Source: Caenorhabditis remanei
Taxonomy: Eukaryota > Nematoda > Chromadorea > Rhabditida > Rhabditidae
NCBI RefSeq assembly: GCF_010183535.1
Contig: NC_071328.1
Span: 14,074,001 to 14,138,000, forward strand
Reading direction: 5' to 3'
Length of the DNA: 64,000 bases
This document shows positions 1 to 10,900 of this stretch, in pieces. A program made the position numbers and the translations under genes. The notes under the pieces were generated by a model. That model saw only the letters and a list, made by a program, of their open reading frames with translations. It was not told the origin of the DNA and did not search any database. How positions within the stretch are numbered: the stretch's first letter is position 1; every line of letters starts with the position of its first letter.

Positions 1-289
1 GTCCTATTTCTGTTTTTTCAATCACTCTTATCGCGACCAGAGGAACTAGCCATGATTCCTGATCACCCGAACGGATACGTCATTATCATCTTCACCAGAG
101 GAACTAGGCGCGATTCCTAATCAACCAAACCTGCATAGAAAAAACTCTAGAGGTCCATAAAAGAAAATAACTATATTTTTCGAATCAGTACAACATTATG
201 ACTTATAAAAAATAGAAAAAATCAGTTAAAAAAATCGATATTGTTTCGAACACAAATAATATAACTTACTTGAATCCGGTTTTTCTTAG

Positions 290-423
290 TTATTTGATAT
301 CCTTTGAGTTTGAAGATGTTGTTTTGCCAGAATGTGGTTCTTTCAATGTTGATGATGATGATTTAGATGAATTCGGATTGTGATCTTTCTTCATAGTATT
401 AGATGATGAGGATTAAGGGCGAT
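290..423 (-). pseudogene. Duplicated Ser-rich exon with in-frame stop
   Basis: On the minus strand an exon follows a good acceptor (TTTTCAG just above 423) and reads DRP-stop-SSSSNTMKKDH, then a Ser/Thr/Lys-rich tail ending at TAA. It is clearly a second copy of the exon at 494-672 (DRSQSSSSDVVKKDH): the same order of acidic start, Ser run, KKDH and Ser-rich tail. The TAA in the third codon breaks it unless it is skipped in splicing. No known domain is visible. Confidence 0.4.
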
Positions 424-493
424 CTGAAAATAGAAAATGTTAGTAAAAAAAGGAAAAAATATAAACCGGTACTCTCTCAATATAAATAACTCA

Positions 494-672
494 CTAGAAT
501 TTGGTTTCCCAAGTATTTTTGACATTATTTGAGTCAGGAGACGTAGATTTGCGTAAACGTGGTATTTTGAATGACGATAATGATGATGTTGATGATGATG
601 ATAACAATGACTGAGATGAATCCAAAACGTGATCCTTTTTCACAACATCAGATGATGAAGATTGAGAACGAT
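494..672 (-). CDS. Ser-rich 3' terminal exon, unknown protein
   Basis: An open terminal exon of about 59 codons between a TTTTCAG acceptor and a TAG stop. The product is dominated by Ser runs (SLLSSSSTSSLSS) with a short basic patch (KIPRLRKS) and ends NTWETKF. Low-complexity Ser tails like this are common in nematode intracellular proteins and carry no functional call. The upstream exons of the gene were not found. The neighbouring 290-423 exon is a tandem duplicate, so this may be one of a series of internal exon duplications. The first 290 bases also hold two copies of a short unit (CCAGAGGAACTAG), unassigned. Confidence 0.4.
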
Positions 673-1229
673 CTGAAAATAGAAAAAATGAATACAATTT
701 TGTTTAACAAGTAAGTTACCATTTTTTCTTATTTCGGACTCGTCCATTTCAAAAAACGATTTTGAAATTGATTGAATTGACTGAAATTGATAACAATTTA
801 TGGATTAAGTCATTACCGTAACCCATAATCAACTTTAAAGTCAATTTGGTCACGGAAAAACTCATAATCCTCGTATCACAGTTCTTCAACTTTCCGGTAT
901 GGAGTCCACTGTCCACTCTCCATTCTCATATAGCCAGCGGGGAAGTGAACTTCACGAAATGATAGAGCAAATGATTCAATAAAAATAGTAATAGCTGGGG
1001 GACCGAAAATCCAAATATCGGTCTAGAGGGAATACTGACTGTACTATCCGAGACGAGGGTATATATACCCAACAAAAGGGTGCGGAGTCAGGGATAGAGG
1101 CGGGTGGCGGGTGGTATCGGGTTACAGGTTGCTGGTCTCTGAAGGCGGGCAGGCCTCTGAAGGCGGGAAGGTAGCGGCAAAGATTAAAAACTATGACGGA
1201 AGTTTTATAAACATTGTGTTTAGGTTAAG

Positions 1230-1570
1230 TGCCGACAGTAGATCTTTGCCCGTGACAGTTTTTTGTTTAGAACACCGCCTGTTGCACATCTGGAGGGCAG
1301 CTGGCCTCAGTCATCAAAGAAGGAAGGCCGTTCCCTTCTCTTATGTTTACTCAGCAAGGGCGCTCCAATGAACATATTAAAATGAAAAGGAGACACTTTC
1401 CTCATTCCATCACTATTTCGACATGTGTTCCCCCCCCCCCCTTTTGAGCGGCCGATTGCTGTTCTACCCCCTATTTTTTGAGTTTTCCATATGAAAACCA
1501 CTTCAAGACGTCTTATCGGAATAGATCGTCGAAATTTTATAATTATTACTGATTTTTCTAAAATTCTCAT
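1230..1570. repeat. Dispersed F-type repeat (poly-C variant)
   Basis: Same family as the segments at 5300-5525, 27660-27990 (inverted) and others. It holds TTTACTCAGCAAGGGCGC, a C-run, the words GCCGATTGCTGTTCTACCCC, and ends in the GACGTCTTATCGGAATAGATCG variant of the family's terminal motif. No coding exon is visible from 700 to 1960 apart from this repeat. Confidence 0.5.
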
Positions 1571-1965
1571 TTATATTTTGCTATTCGAAAGGTATTAAGG
1601 TAAGAACTGGTTTGAAGAGATTCAAATTATTAGAAAAATGTCATTTTCATATATTTTTGAGTGAAATTGAAAAAAGTATAGTAAATTTACAAAACTAGTA
1701 TGAAAAATATAGATTTTTCGACAATTTTTTTTAAATTAGAATTTATTCTTATATTTTCTGATTTTATTACCAAACACCTTTTTAGTACTCTAACAGACCG
1801 GCCTCTCTGGAAATTGACTGAAATTCAAGGCTTGTCTTGCGCAGAAAATAATATTATAATATCAATATTTTGCAAAAAAAACTGACTAAAAGCTTGCTAA
1901 AAAGTGCAAAAAATCATTCAATCTCACCAGTTTTTGATTCAATTTGAAAATCTTTTGGTTTGCAG

Positions 1966-3164
1966 GTGACAATCTTACGGAAATAACCATCAAAGGTCGA
2001 GTTCTACATCAACGGTCTTGCAAATTGGACGTTGTGGATGGACCTCTTTAATTGGTTTCAAAAAAGACGAAATATGGACCAGGATATGGTCAAGCACATC
2101 GTCAAAAAACACGTGCATCAAGGACAGGGATTTCGTTTATTTTTGAAAATTGGTAAGCTAACTTGTCCACGAGGACTACACTATGAAATAGTATAAAGTG
2201 TCTGGTGATAAATTGTAGACTGAATCCAAAGCTTAATTTTTGTAGTTGACAACCTTTTGATAGCTCCACCCACTTTTTAGATATGCGCCTTTAAACAGAA
2301 AGAAGGGGAGGCTATCTTTAAAGGCGCATATCTCAAAAGTGGAAGGAGCTAACAAAAAGTGGTCAACTACAAAAATATAGCCCTATTTTTGATCTACAAG
2401 ATAAAGTACATTAGAAACAGAAAAATTGAAAAGTAAATAACAAAAATTGACTCCAAGCAGGATAAAACCCTGGTACCCATTCTCATAGTGGTGCACCTTG
2501 ACCAAAACCTTCTTGGCCTAATTTTTGCAAAACATATGGTTTCCAAAGGTGAAAATTAGATTTTGAATAGTTCTTAACGTTAGGAACAAAATTTTCTGGT
2601 TGTTTTGATGTGAAAATCACATTTTAGCGTAAAAAATGATAATCGTTCAATTTTTGCGAAATCCCAACTTTAAAGGCGCATATCTCAAAAATGGGCGGAG
2701 CTACCAAAAAGTTGTCAACTACAAAAATCTAACCCTGTCTGCGATCTACAATAAAAATGTAAATTTAATAAAATCGAATAAAAGGTGTCATGACCAGTTC
2801 TCAAAGTTGGTCGATTTTAAACTGACCACCTTTTCTACAGTGTGAAACTACACTGACCAAATTGCATAAAATGAAGTCCAAACTTCATTTTAAACCAATC
2901 ACCATAAAAATAGGTTTTTCAAAAGTTCATCACTCTGCTGTCCAAATTTTAAAAATTTACATTTTTCCTGTAGATCACGAAGTCACATCTATCGGAAAGA
3001 CGGTTGGAGAATTCGAGAGAGAAGGACGTGGCGTTACTCAGTGTTGTTTCCATATTCTTGCTCTTGGCTTCACTGGTAAGTCTATTCGGTTAGTAAATAA
3101 AGATTGAGAATGTTTTTATTTAGGTGAAAATGAAGGTGAAAACGGAGACGCCAGAAGAAAATGA
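1966..3164 (+). CDS. Small three-exon gene, unrecognised product
   Basis: Exon 1 (1966-2152) follows TTTGCAG and ends at GTAAGC; exon 2 (2974-3075) follows TCCTGTAG and ends at GTAAGTC; exon 3 starts at 3124 after TTTATTTAG. The phase-matched reading runs NWFQKRRNMDQDMVKHIVKK in exon 1, DHEVTSIGKTVGEFEREGRG then VTQCCFHILALGFTG in exon 2, and a short GENEGENGDARRK tail. A second reading of exons 2-3 is also open (a hydrophobic VSIFLLLASL stretch, then an acidic tail to 3237). Exon 1 has a TAA near its start in the best frame, so either the true acceptor is further in or the gene is decaying. Palindromic repeats fill the 820-bp first intron. No family recognised. Confidence 0.4.
2246..2860. 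mobile_element. E-family palindrome composite with tRNA-like segment
   Basis: A palindrome (arms 2248-2297 and 2315-2385) built on TAGCTCCRCCCACTTTT and TATGCGCCTTTAAA is followed by a tRNA-like stretch on the minus strand (2453-2518; A-box-like TGGTCAAGGTGCACC, degraded B box) and then a lone right arm (2668-2760). The same three-part order recurs at 60751-61285 and 63690-64000, so it is one composite element and not chance neighbours. Confidence 0.55.
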
Positions 3165-3237
3165 AAACCAAGAAGAGAATCTCGCTCCAGTCGCTTCTTC
3201 TGAATCGTTGAGTGATCCAGAATCAGCCAAACACTGA

Positions 3238-3560
3238 TATTGAGCTCAAGGAACTCGCCAACTCCTCGTCCAACTCCAAAAGGTTTCCGGCAACGATAAA
3301 CATAATATCCTCCTGTATCCTTTGTCCCTGTTATCTTTTAAATCTTATTTCCGTGAAATTACGATAAATTTGACATTTTTCAAACAATGTTCTAGTTTTT
3401 CAGCCAACTTAGATAGTCAAGTTCGGAGGTCTGTTATACCGTTCCCTCTTGACGAATTTCATCAAATTTTATATTCACTCGATTATTCAAATCTAGCGCT
3501 TCATTTTTGCAGTTGACAACTTTTCGGTAGCTCCGCCCACTTTTGAGCTACACATGTTTG
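3238..3560 (+). repeat. Direct duplication partner of 4812-5210
   Basis: TTGAGCTC, then AACTCCTCGTCCAAC, and the following roughly 250 bp (GACGAATTTCAT, ATTATTCAAATCTAG, then an E-type arm) recur at 4812-5210 with moderate divergence. The two small genes in this region may therefore be halves of an old local duplication. Confidence 0.45.
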
Positions 3561-3899
3561 AAGATAGATTACGATCTCACTTCTGTGCACTATGTTTTGC
3601 TTTCCTTTGAAGTCCTTTCTACGGTTTTCTTGTTTGTTTTATTTTACAACGGTGCCTCGAACCCCACGTTTTATTTTTTGATTTTTTTTATCGGTTTATG
3701 ATGTTCTTTTTATTAGGCCATAAAAGCTCTCTATATAAGGTAGGCCATAAGTCTTTTTTGTCACTTTTCTGATTTTCGAAAATCTCCCCTTATTTTTTGA
3801 GTTTTCCTTATGAAAACTTCTAATTTCTAGGCGTTTTACTGAATAAATGCCAAAAAACCAACAAATCTGATTATTTTTGAGTTCTAATTATATATTTTT

Positions 3900-4380
3900 A
3901 TAGAGTTTTAAAAGGTGAGTGGAGTGAAGTTGAAAAATGTACAAAATTTACTAAATTGGAATGACTAGAGTTAGGGAAAAAGGTTGTCTGGCGCGCCTTT
4001 GGCGCGTTTTTTTGTTTTTAAAATTCTCATTTTAAAAAATGCGTCAAAACCAACTTTGACATGTATTAAGTGAACTCTGAAAACGCGTCAAAGGCACGCC
4101 AGACTCATTGATTTTTTGCTATTTTTTAGATAAAAAGTGGTCTAGAACTTTTGAAAAATTGTGAACCTTTGAAAATTTTGAAAATCCAAGTCTGGGGTGC
4201 CTTTGGCGCTCATCTTTCAAGAAACGCGTCAACAGCACGCCAGACAGATTCGGGTTCTGTCAGTTTTCAAAGCTATCTGGCGCGCCTTTGAGATTTTCGA
4301 GCTGTTTAGATTTGTAGCTTCTTAGGATGTGCCCCTACAAAAACGTTGTCAATTACAAAATCCTTAAGACCTTTTTTTTT
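3900..4380. other. Non-coding with GGCGCGCC-type short repeats
   Basis: No exon seen. The segment carries several scattered copies of a short word around GGCGCGCCTTTG / AACGCGTCAAAGGCACGCCAGA on both strands. The same word occurs at 39537-39620 and 52290-52320, so this is a dispersed simple inverted repeat. Confidence 0.4.
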
Positions 4381-4389
4381 AATTTTCGG

Positions 4390-4759
4390 AAATCTTCGCT
4401 GTCACGAGTGTTCCCTTCACTCTAACTGTGTTCGTGCTTCTTTTCGGATCAGTGATTTGCGCAAACAATGGAGTTGACAAGGAATTCAGTCCATACCATG
4501 GCACATGCGTTAAAGTTCTCAATAATTTCCAAAAAGTTATTGCAAAACGAGATGCAAATTTAATCAAAGAGCTTTTCCCAGAAGAGTTTTATGTATTACT
4601 TGGGATGCTAATCGACACTGAATCGGGGTGAGAAATTGGAACTGTTGAATTTTCAATTTTCGATAATCACTATTTTACAGATCGATACGCCCAATCGCTG
4701 TCCAATCTACCCAAAGAAATGACTGTGGCCTTTCAGCCCCGATATCACACCAATGTTAG
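4390..4759 (+). pseudogene. NTF2-like secreted protein gene lacking a start codon
   Basis: The first exon reads a hydrophobic leader (TLTVFVLLFGSVICANNG) that looks like a signal peptide, then HGTCVKVLNNFQKVIAKRDA and LIKELFPEEFYVLLG. A helix with a RD motif followed by LF-PEEF is typical of the nematode NTF2-like secreted domain. The exon ends at a GTGAG donor (4627/4628); the second exon (4681-4759) follows TATTTTACAG and closes at TAG with the phase kept. There is no ATG between the upstream stop and the leader, only GTG codons, so the 5' end is lost or lies in an unseen exon. The product would be about 105 residues, short for the family. The NTF2-like call is from pattern only. Confidence 0.35.
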
Positions 4760-4811
4760 TACCCTTGTCGTTTGCAATGGGTTACTGTAACAATGAGTCG
4801 TTTCCACTTTA

Positions 4812-5210
4812 ATTGAGCTCCAGGACATTGTCAACTCCTCGTCCAACGAAAGTTTCACTTCCGGATCACCTGACGTCAAGGATCGGACAACAACAACAAA
4901 AGAAAAAGATATGTGCTTATTCGTATTATTATAATTATTTTTCCGTGATTCCGGAATTTTGAATATTTTGTCCTCTTCTTTTTCAAATAATGTTGTGGTT
5001 ATTTTTTGCTGGTATTTTCAAATACCAGTCAACCCTCAGCAATTCCTATTCTCAGTCTAGTTTGGAGGTCAGTTATAACGTTCTCTGCTGACGAATTTCA
5101 TTAAATTTCATTTTTATTCAATTATTCAAATCTAGTGCTACATTTTTGTACTTGACAACTTTTTGATAGCTCCGCCCATTTTTGAGACACAAGAGTTTGA
5201 AGATTGATGA
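4812..5210 (+). repeat. Direct duplication partner of 3238-3560
   Basis: Matches 3238-3560 in order and direction, ending in a single E-type arm (TAGCTCCGCCCATTTTTGAG at about 5167). An open stretch IVNSSSNESFTSGSPDVKD is visible here but without clear splice signals. Confidence 0.4.
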
Positions 5211-5299
5211 CTTTTCTAACTCCAAATTCCTGTATCTCTAAATCTTTAAAACTGTAAACTTGAAAAGTAAAGGTCTAAATTTGTTTAACTGGAAAAATA

Positions 5300-5525
5300 T
5301 ATGTATATAGATTTCGACTAATGTGAAAACTTTCGCGGCCAAAACGATAACCTATCATTTGGCCGCTTCCTCTCTTCCCTTCTCCTTTGTTTACACAGCA
5401 AGTGCGCTCCATCGAACACATTCCAATGAAGAGAGGGAACACTGCCTCATTCAAACAATATCCTGTCTTGTCTCCCCCCCTCCCCTGATTTCTAGGCGTT
5501 TTACTGAATAAATGCCGAAAAAAAA
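5300..5525. repeat. F-type repeat ending in TTTTACTGAATAAATGCC
   Basis: Holds TATAGATTTCGACTAATG, CACAGCAAGTGCGCTCCA, a C-rich run and the terminal motif TTTTACTGAATAAATGCC. The same motif closes copies at about 3826, 27700 (inverted), 31525, 36905, 42925 and 46120 (the last four inverted). Confidence 0.5.
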
Positions 5526-5947
5526 CTATTTATGATTATTATTGAGTACTAATTATTGTTTTTTATTATATTTTAAATGGTGAGTTAAAAAAGAGAGGCA
5601 TTGAAAAATATATACCTAAATTTACGAAATTAGTATGAAAAATATCGATTATTCAGCAATTTAGTGGAAATTAGAAGTTATCATTATATACTTTATTTCC
5701 AACTACCTTTTTAAAACTCTAACAGACCGGCCTCTCTGGAAATTGACTGAAATTTAAGCCTTGTCTTGAGCAGCGCTGAATTTAATATTATAATATCGAT
5801 ATTTTGCAAAAAATTGGCTAAAATTTGATAAAATTCGAATTTTGATCTTAAAAACACTGAAAACAAGTTATTTTACACTGTCGAAAAGCCTAATTTTTAT
5901 TGTTTTCTAATTCTGAAATTTTGTAGATTTTGAACATTCAAAAAATC

Positions 5948-5990
5948 ATACTTGTCAAAAATCGGGCCGGCCCGCCGGCCCGGATTCAAA
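5948..5990. mobile_element. GGCCC-type hAT fragment
   Basis: A lone CATACTTGTC terminus followed by GGGCCGGCCCGCCGGCCCGG. This is the end shared with the complete copy at 27976-28260. Confidence 0.45.
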
Positions 5991-6067
5991 AATGTGTACT
6001 CATTTTGTAACACAATTTTTTGAAATTTTTCGAAAATTTAGAGAAAAAATTCTTAAATTATCATACA

Positions 6068-7463
6068 CCAGCCTGGCTGCCGCGCCTTCGGCGCTTCATC
6101 CGGCTGGCCTCTTCTTATTTTCCTGTTCACCCTCTAACAAAAGTGTTCACGTGGCCGAGTGGTTACACAGGTGAATCGCGACTCATGAATTATACTTGGC
6201 TGGCATGTAATGAACGAATAATTGACAAGTGGCGAAAAAAGAGGCAAATGATTCGTGTATCCGCGAATCGGTGCCTGCAGATATATAATAGGCGCATAAA
6301 CTGTAAGTCGCGAAAAGGTGACACACAATTATTTTTGTGCATTTTCTGATTTTTTCGGTTTTCACTTTTTATTACTACTATGTTCTGCATATTCCAACCA
6401 ATGGAATAGAAGTAATGATGTTTCGATATTATTCCAAGATGGCTGGTTCATAGAAAACAGTAGGTTTGTTGGTAAACCGTATGATATATGTCAAAAAGAC
6501 AGTTTACAGAAGTAGAGATGAGCATCTAGAATCGGAGATGAGGACCCGATCGAATCAAATGTGGGAGTGGAAGACAATTGGAATAATTAAGGATTCGAAT
6601 GAAACTGACGAGGAAATGTGATCAGCGAAAGGTACTAAACATTTGAATTTCACCTGGAGGAAGACAATAGGCCTATTAATAGGAAATTCTGGGTTATCTG
6701 CGGGTTTTTGGTTTAAGACTCTTCTCATCCTGCTTTCGAGTCATCTGACATACTGAAATTTCATTTTGAATAAGCGATTGACAATGCTCCGCGGTGAATT
6801 TCCGATAATTTTCCCGTATTTTCCCAAAATTTGTTACTACCCAAATTGAAAAATTAAGAGACTGTGAGAATATAAGTTTCAGGATAGAAGTCAACATCCA
6901 CTACAGAAATGGAAACTCTACGACCGAGAACACTTCAACGACTTGGCCAGCAGATCAGTCAGCAAGAAGTTGCGAATCAACAAAATATGTGTATGGAATA
7001 AGGTTTTTAGTTGCATTTGTTTGTATTTGTATTCTAATTTCAATAAAAAATTTCTGGATCGATTTTTCAGCAGCACATTTTCGCTATACATGAATTATTT
7101 TTATCGCGATACACAAATTATTCTCTTCGCGACATGCCAAATATACCTATTTTCGGTCGCTGTAGACGTATTGTACATCGTTTATACGTGAGTGTTCGCT
7201 ACTCATGAAAAATACGTCAATTAGAGACGGCATAAGTTGTACCCATCCAGACATACACGCGAACAATATTTGGCAAATTATACACGCGACGCGATTCACC
7301 TGTGTAACGCTCACGCCTGTCGCTGAAAGGGCGAGAGTTCGACTTTTGCCCAGGGCGCGCTCTCCCCTTTATTTCTCAAAAATCTTGCGGACATCCTGAA
7401 AAACACACCGACAAATCCACAGACAGAGCCCACACGCGTTTTATATATATCATACATATTTAC
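6068..7463 (-). mobile_element. Non-autonomous Helitron-like element, interrupted
   Basis: Read on the minus strand, the 3' end is a GCGCCGAAGGCGC hairpin followed by CTGG and a T in the flank (plus-strand 6067-6068). The 5' part, near 7440-7463, is a TATATATAAAACGCG stretch like the heads of the copies at 56405-56639 and about 58330. Plus-strand reading shows a tRNA-like piece: A box TGGCCGAGTGG at 6152 and B box GAGTTCGACTT at about 7336, now 1.1 kb apart because another transposon sits between them. Helitron assignment rests on the CTRR end, the hairpin and A/T flanks. Confidence 0.55.
6166..7304. mobile_element. TA-target transposon with CACAGGTGAATCGCG ends
   Basis: Perfect 15-bp terminal inverted repeats CACAGGTGAATCGCG, flanked on both sides by TA (6164-6165 and 7305-7306). 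Removing it rejoins GTGGT-TA-ACGCTC inside a tRNA-like sequence. About 1.14 kb, no transposase frame recognised, subterminal ATGAATTAT/ATCGCGA words on both sides. The TA duplication points to the Tc1/mariner/IS630 group. Confidence 0.7.
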
Positions 7464-7564
7464 CTTTTTATTGAATTTTGAAGTTTTATTCGAAAACTTT
7501 TTTTTTTCAAAAAATTTCCACAAAAAACATCAAATTTTCAAAAATGTTTCAAAAACTGTTTCAA

Positions 7565-7653
7565 AACGGGCCGAGCGGGCCGGGCCACGGGCCGGGCCGA
7601 ACATTTTTTTGATTTCGGCCCGACCCGGCCCGGCCCGGCCCGTGACAAGTATG
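7565..7653. mobile_element. GGCCC-type hAT fragment
   Basis: GGGCCGGGCC words, a short AT core and CGGCCCGGCCCG ending in GTGACAAGTATG, the family terminus. The left end is truncated. Confidence 0.45.
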
Positions 7654-7945
7654 CAAGAAATGGGTGCTCACCTATTTTCGAAATTTTCTAGAAATATGAG
7701 ATCCAGAAAAATGATCAGAAACTCAACGGCCCTGTCTCTACTCCAGAAACCGTTTTAGTTCTGAAAACAAGCAAAAAAAAGAATATTGATGATAAATTTT
7801 TGAGATTTTGGCGATTTCAAATTCAGATTTTAAATTCCAGGTGAGACGAGAAAACGAAGCGTCAGCAGAGACCAGTACCGCAGAGTAAGTATCTTTATTG
7901 TCTCTATATAAATTCAAGACCTCAAAAACATCAGAACAGTTTTAG

Positions 7946-10900
7946 CTATCCAATTGGGAACATCGCCACCTTCCGTGTATTCGATGTCTTCCCGAATGGA
8001 CATGATTCAATTGAAAATATGGGCTTCCGGGAATAGAGTCAACCCAACGTTGACGTTCAAAGTCGAAATCGTTGTGTAAGTGTTTTGGAAATTAAATTTT
8101 TTTTTAAGAAGCTGTGATTGTAATACCCCTCGTAAATCGTGTCGAGACCCAAATTGCTTGAAAATTTTAAATTTTTATTGCTGTTGGTAACAACGCTGAA
8201 GAGAGGGTATGGGGGTCCCCTACGACATAAGTTGATCTTTGATCTTTGCCAAAGTGTAGTCTGATAGAATGGGTTCCTACCGTGGCCGACCTGGCTCATG
8301 ACCATATCCATGATGGTCCTCCCCTCCGGCGCGCGCGCATATCCCCCCTCCCCCTCCTCCATGTCATTTCTCCGAACTCTCGCTGCTGGCCGCCTCTCTC
8401 TGTTTGTCTAACACTCTCCACTATTTGTGTACTCTCACGTACACCCCTCGCGGTGTGTACTCTCTCGCGCCGCTGGCCGCTCTCTATCTTAGTGATGACG
8501 TCATAGTCAACAATAAGAAGCAATGAAAAAAAAACAAAAAAAACAAAAAAAAAGGTCCAGAGAGAAAGGATGGGGACATGTCGTAGGGGTCCCCCATACC
8601 CTCTCTGGCACATTCGATGCGAGAATCGTATCCCCGAAACTTATCAGAAAACACTGTTTTGACAGTCATAATTACAAGTTTTCCTCAATCTAAACGAACA
8701 AATCAAAAATTGAACCAGCAAATGCAATACAGTTCTGGAATAAAAATACATTTTCACTCATTTTTATTATGTTAAACATAGTTAAAGCGTGGTAAAGGTA
8801 TTTCTGTTAGAGATATTTTTGTTTTTTATAATTTGCAAAACAGAATTATTTTTTTTAAATAGTTATTTAACAATAACTACATACCTTGTTTCCTTTCATG
8901 ACTTGTTTCCCCATCGAAATACTTAAAAATTTTAATTTCAAAAAGTGTTTATATCGAATATAATAAACATAATCTGAATTTTAGTTAAAACTAAGTCATT
9001 AGATCTCACAAGTTCTCTTTTTTTTTAAATACCAGACAAAGGCGGTACTTTCTTTGTTTTCCTTGTATTCTTCCAGACTAGGAAGGGCGAAATAGCATAG
9101 TAACACCAAATTATTTTCAAACTTCTTTTCCAAAATAATGTCTTAACAATAAAGTTTTTAAATAAACAAAAACAGGTATAACAATCCGTGTATTTGTATG
9201 AAATAATTTTCCTAGTTTGTCTTTTGTTAATTCTCCACTATATTGGTTTCAATTCGTATTCCCTCATCCCAATTCTTTTTTTTTTTGATGACAAATCAAA
9301 ATTAGTCATTCACGACGGGACCCAAACCTTGGAAACAAACACTGTTAGGATGACTCATAGGGAAAGAAGCAAAAAACGGCGTTTGCCGAGTCTTACAACC
9401 CTCTGACTCATTTCCGGCCCGGCCCGGTCAGCCCGGAGCCAAAAATATGCACGATTTTTACACAAAATTTTCACCGGGCCGGGCCGGGCCAGGCCGGGCC
9501 GGTGAAAATTCTCAAATCGGCCCGGCCCGGCCCGGCCCATTCCAAGTATGGTATTGACTCCTCTCTGTTCGCCTTCTTAGAATAGGTGTTATCCTTTTCG
9601 CAGTTTTCGGATTGAATTTTGAAGATTTTGCTTAGTGCTTCCAATTATATAATGAAATTTACTATGTTTTGAATACTCTCCCGATTTCATTCTTGTTTTG
9701 ATCACCGATTCTGATGTTTTTTATTTATTATAAAATCAGGATTTTTAGGCTTTTCAAGAACAATTCTCGTATTTTGTAGTTGAAAACGTTTTCCTAGTTT
9801 TGAATAGAGAAAAAAGTTAGAGACGCTTTTTTCCAGACTATGAACTCAGCAATGAACTACTGTAACTTTTTTTAAAATGAAGTCACCACGCCGGACATGT
9901 CTCCTTCATTATTTTGGTAAATAACATTCTTTTCGTGATGTTCTCACGCCGGGCCATGAGAATTTGTTTTCTAGGGCGACCCGTTGCTTGTCTGCTAGTT
10001 ATCATGATGGCCTGAGTAATTTGTATTTTTATTTAGAGCAGATTTTAGAATTTCTCACCTATTTTGCACGCCGTTTTACAAACTCCTATTCAAATCTTCA
10101 TCTGTGTTATGCTTTTCTCTTCGCTCTCGTTGCTGCCAAGGATCTCATACTTCCGATTTAACCTTCTCGATGTTTCCTTGTGTTTCCACTCACAAGCCAT
10201 ACCAGCTTTTCACTTTTCTTGTATTTAAATTTAGAGTAGAAAAACACAAATGTAGATCTAGCAATTTCTATGAGAATCCGGTCAGGTTTGGCATAATGAT
10301 ACTGGAACAGAGCTGTAACTGATCTAGAACACAGATAATGTCCAGTTTTACATTTTCATGAGTTTTTCTCATCATCATTTGTAAATAGAGCATCTACAGT
10401 GCTGTAAATGAAAAACTCCTATTATTTCTTTTAGAACACTGAATAAACCGACATTTTCTTCGTCACTGCTGCGATACTGCAGCACGTCCAAGAAGTGGGA
10501 AAGGTGTGGATGCTTTGTTTGCGCCGTGAGTTTGTACGTTTCGTTTATTTAGATTTCGGATAAATTGCTTTCAGCAAGCTCCAAATGTCTGCGAATCGTG
10601 TCTTGGGTTTGTCAGCGATTTTGTGGAGGAGATTTGCGACAAGATCAGGCAGAAGATGAAAGAATGTGAGTCACTTTATAAAAATATGATAAGAGCAAAC
10701 ATCAATCATGATTTGCAGTCGATTTAAAGGTGCTGGAACAGCATTACAACGCGACAGTAATCGAGGATTTGAAGCAGGAAGTTGAGCAACAGAGTTAGTT
10801 CGTGTTCTGAAACTTTTAAATTCCTTTTTTTCCAGAGAAAGAAATTGATGTTTGGAGGAAGGGTACCAACGACGCAAAGATGGAAATTTTGAAATTTTCT

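Noticed and set aside
6068..7463. SINE interpretation of the tRNA-like repeats
   Set aside because: Ends show TC/CTRR, a 3' hairpin and A/T target without duplication, which fits a Helitron better than a retroposed SINE with a tail and target duplication.
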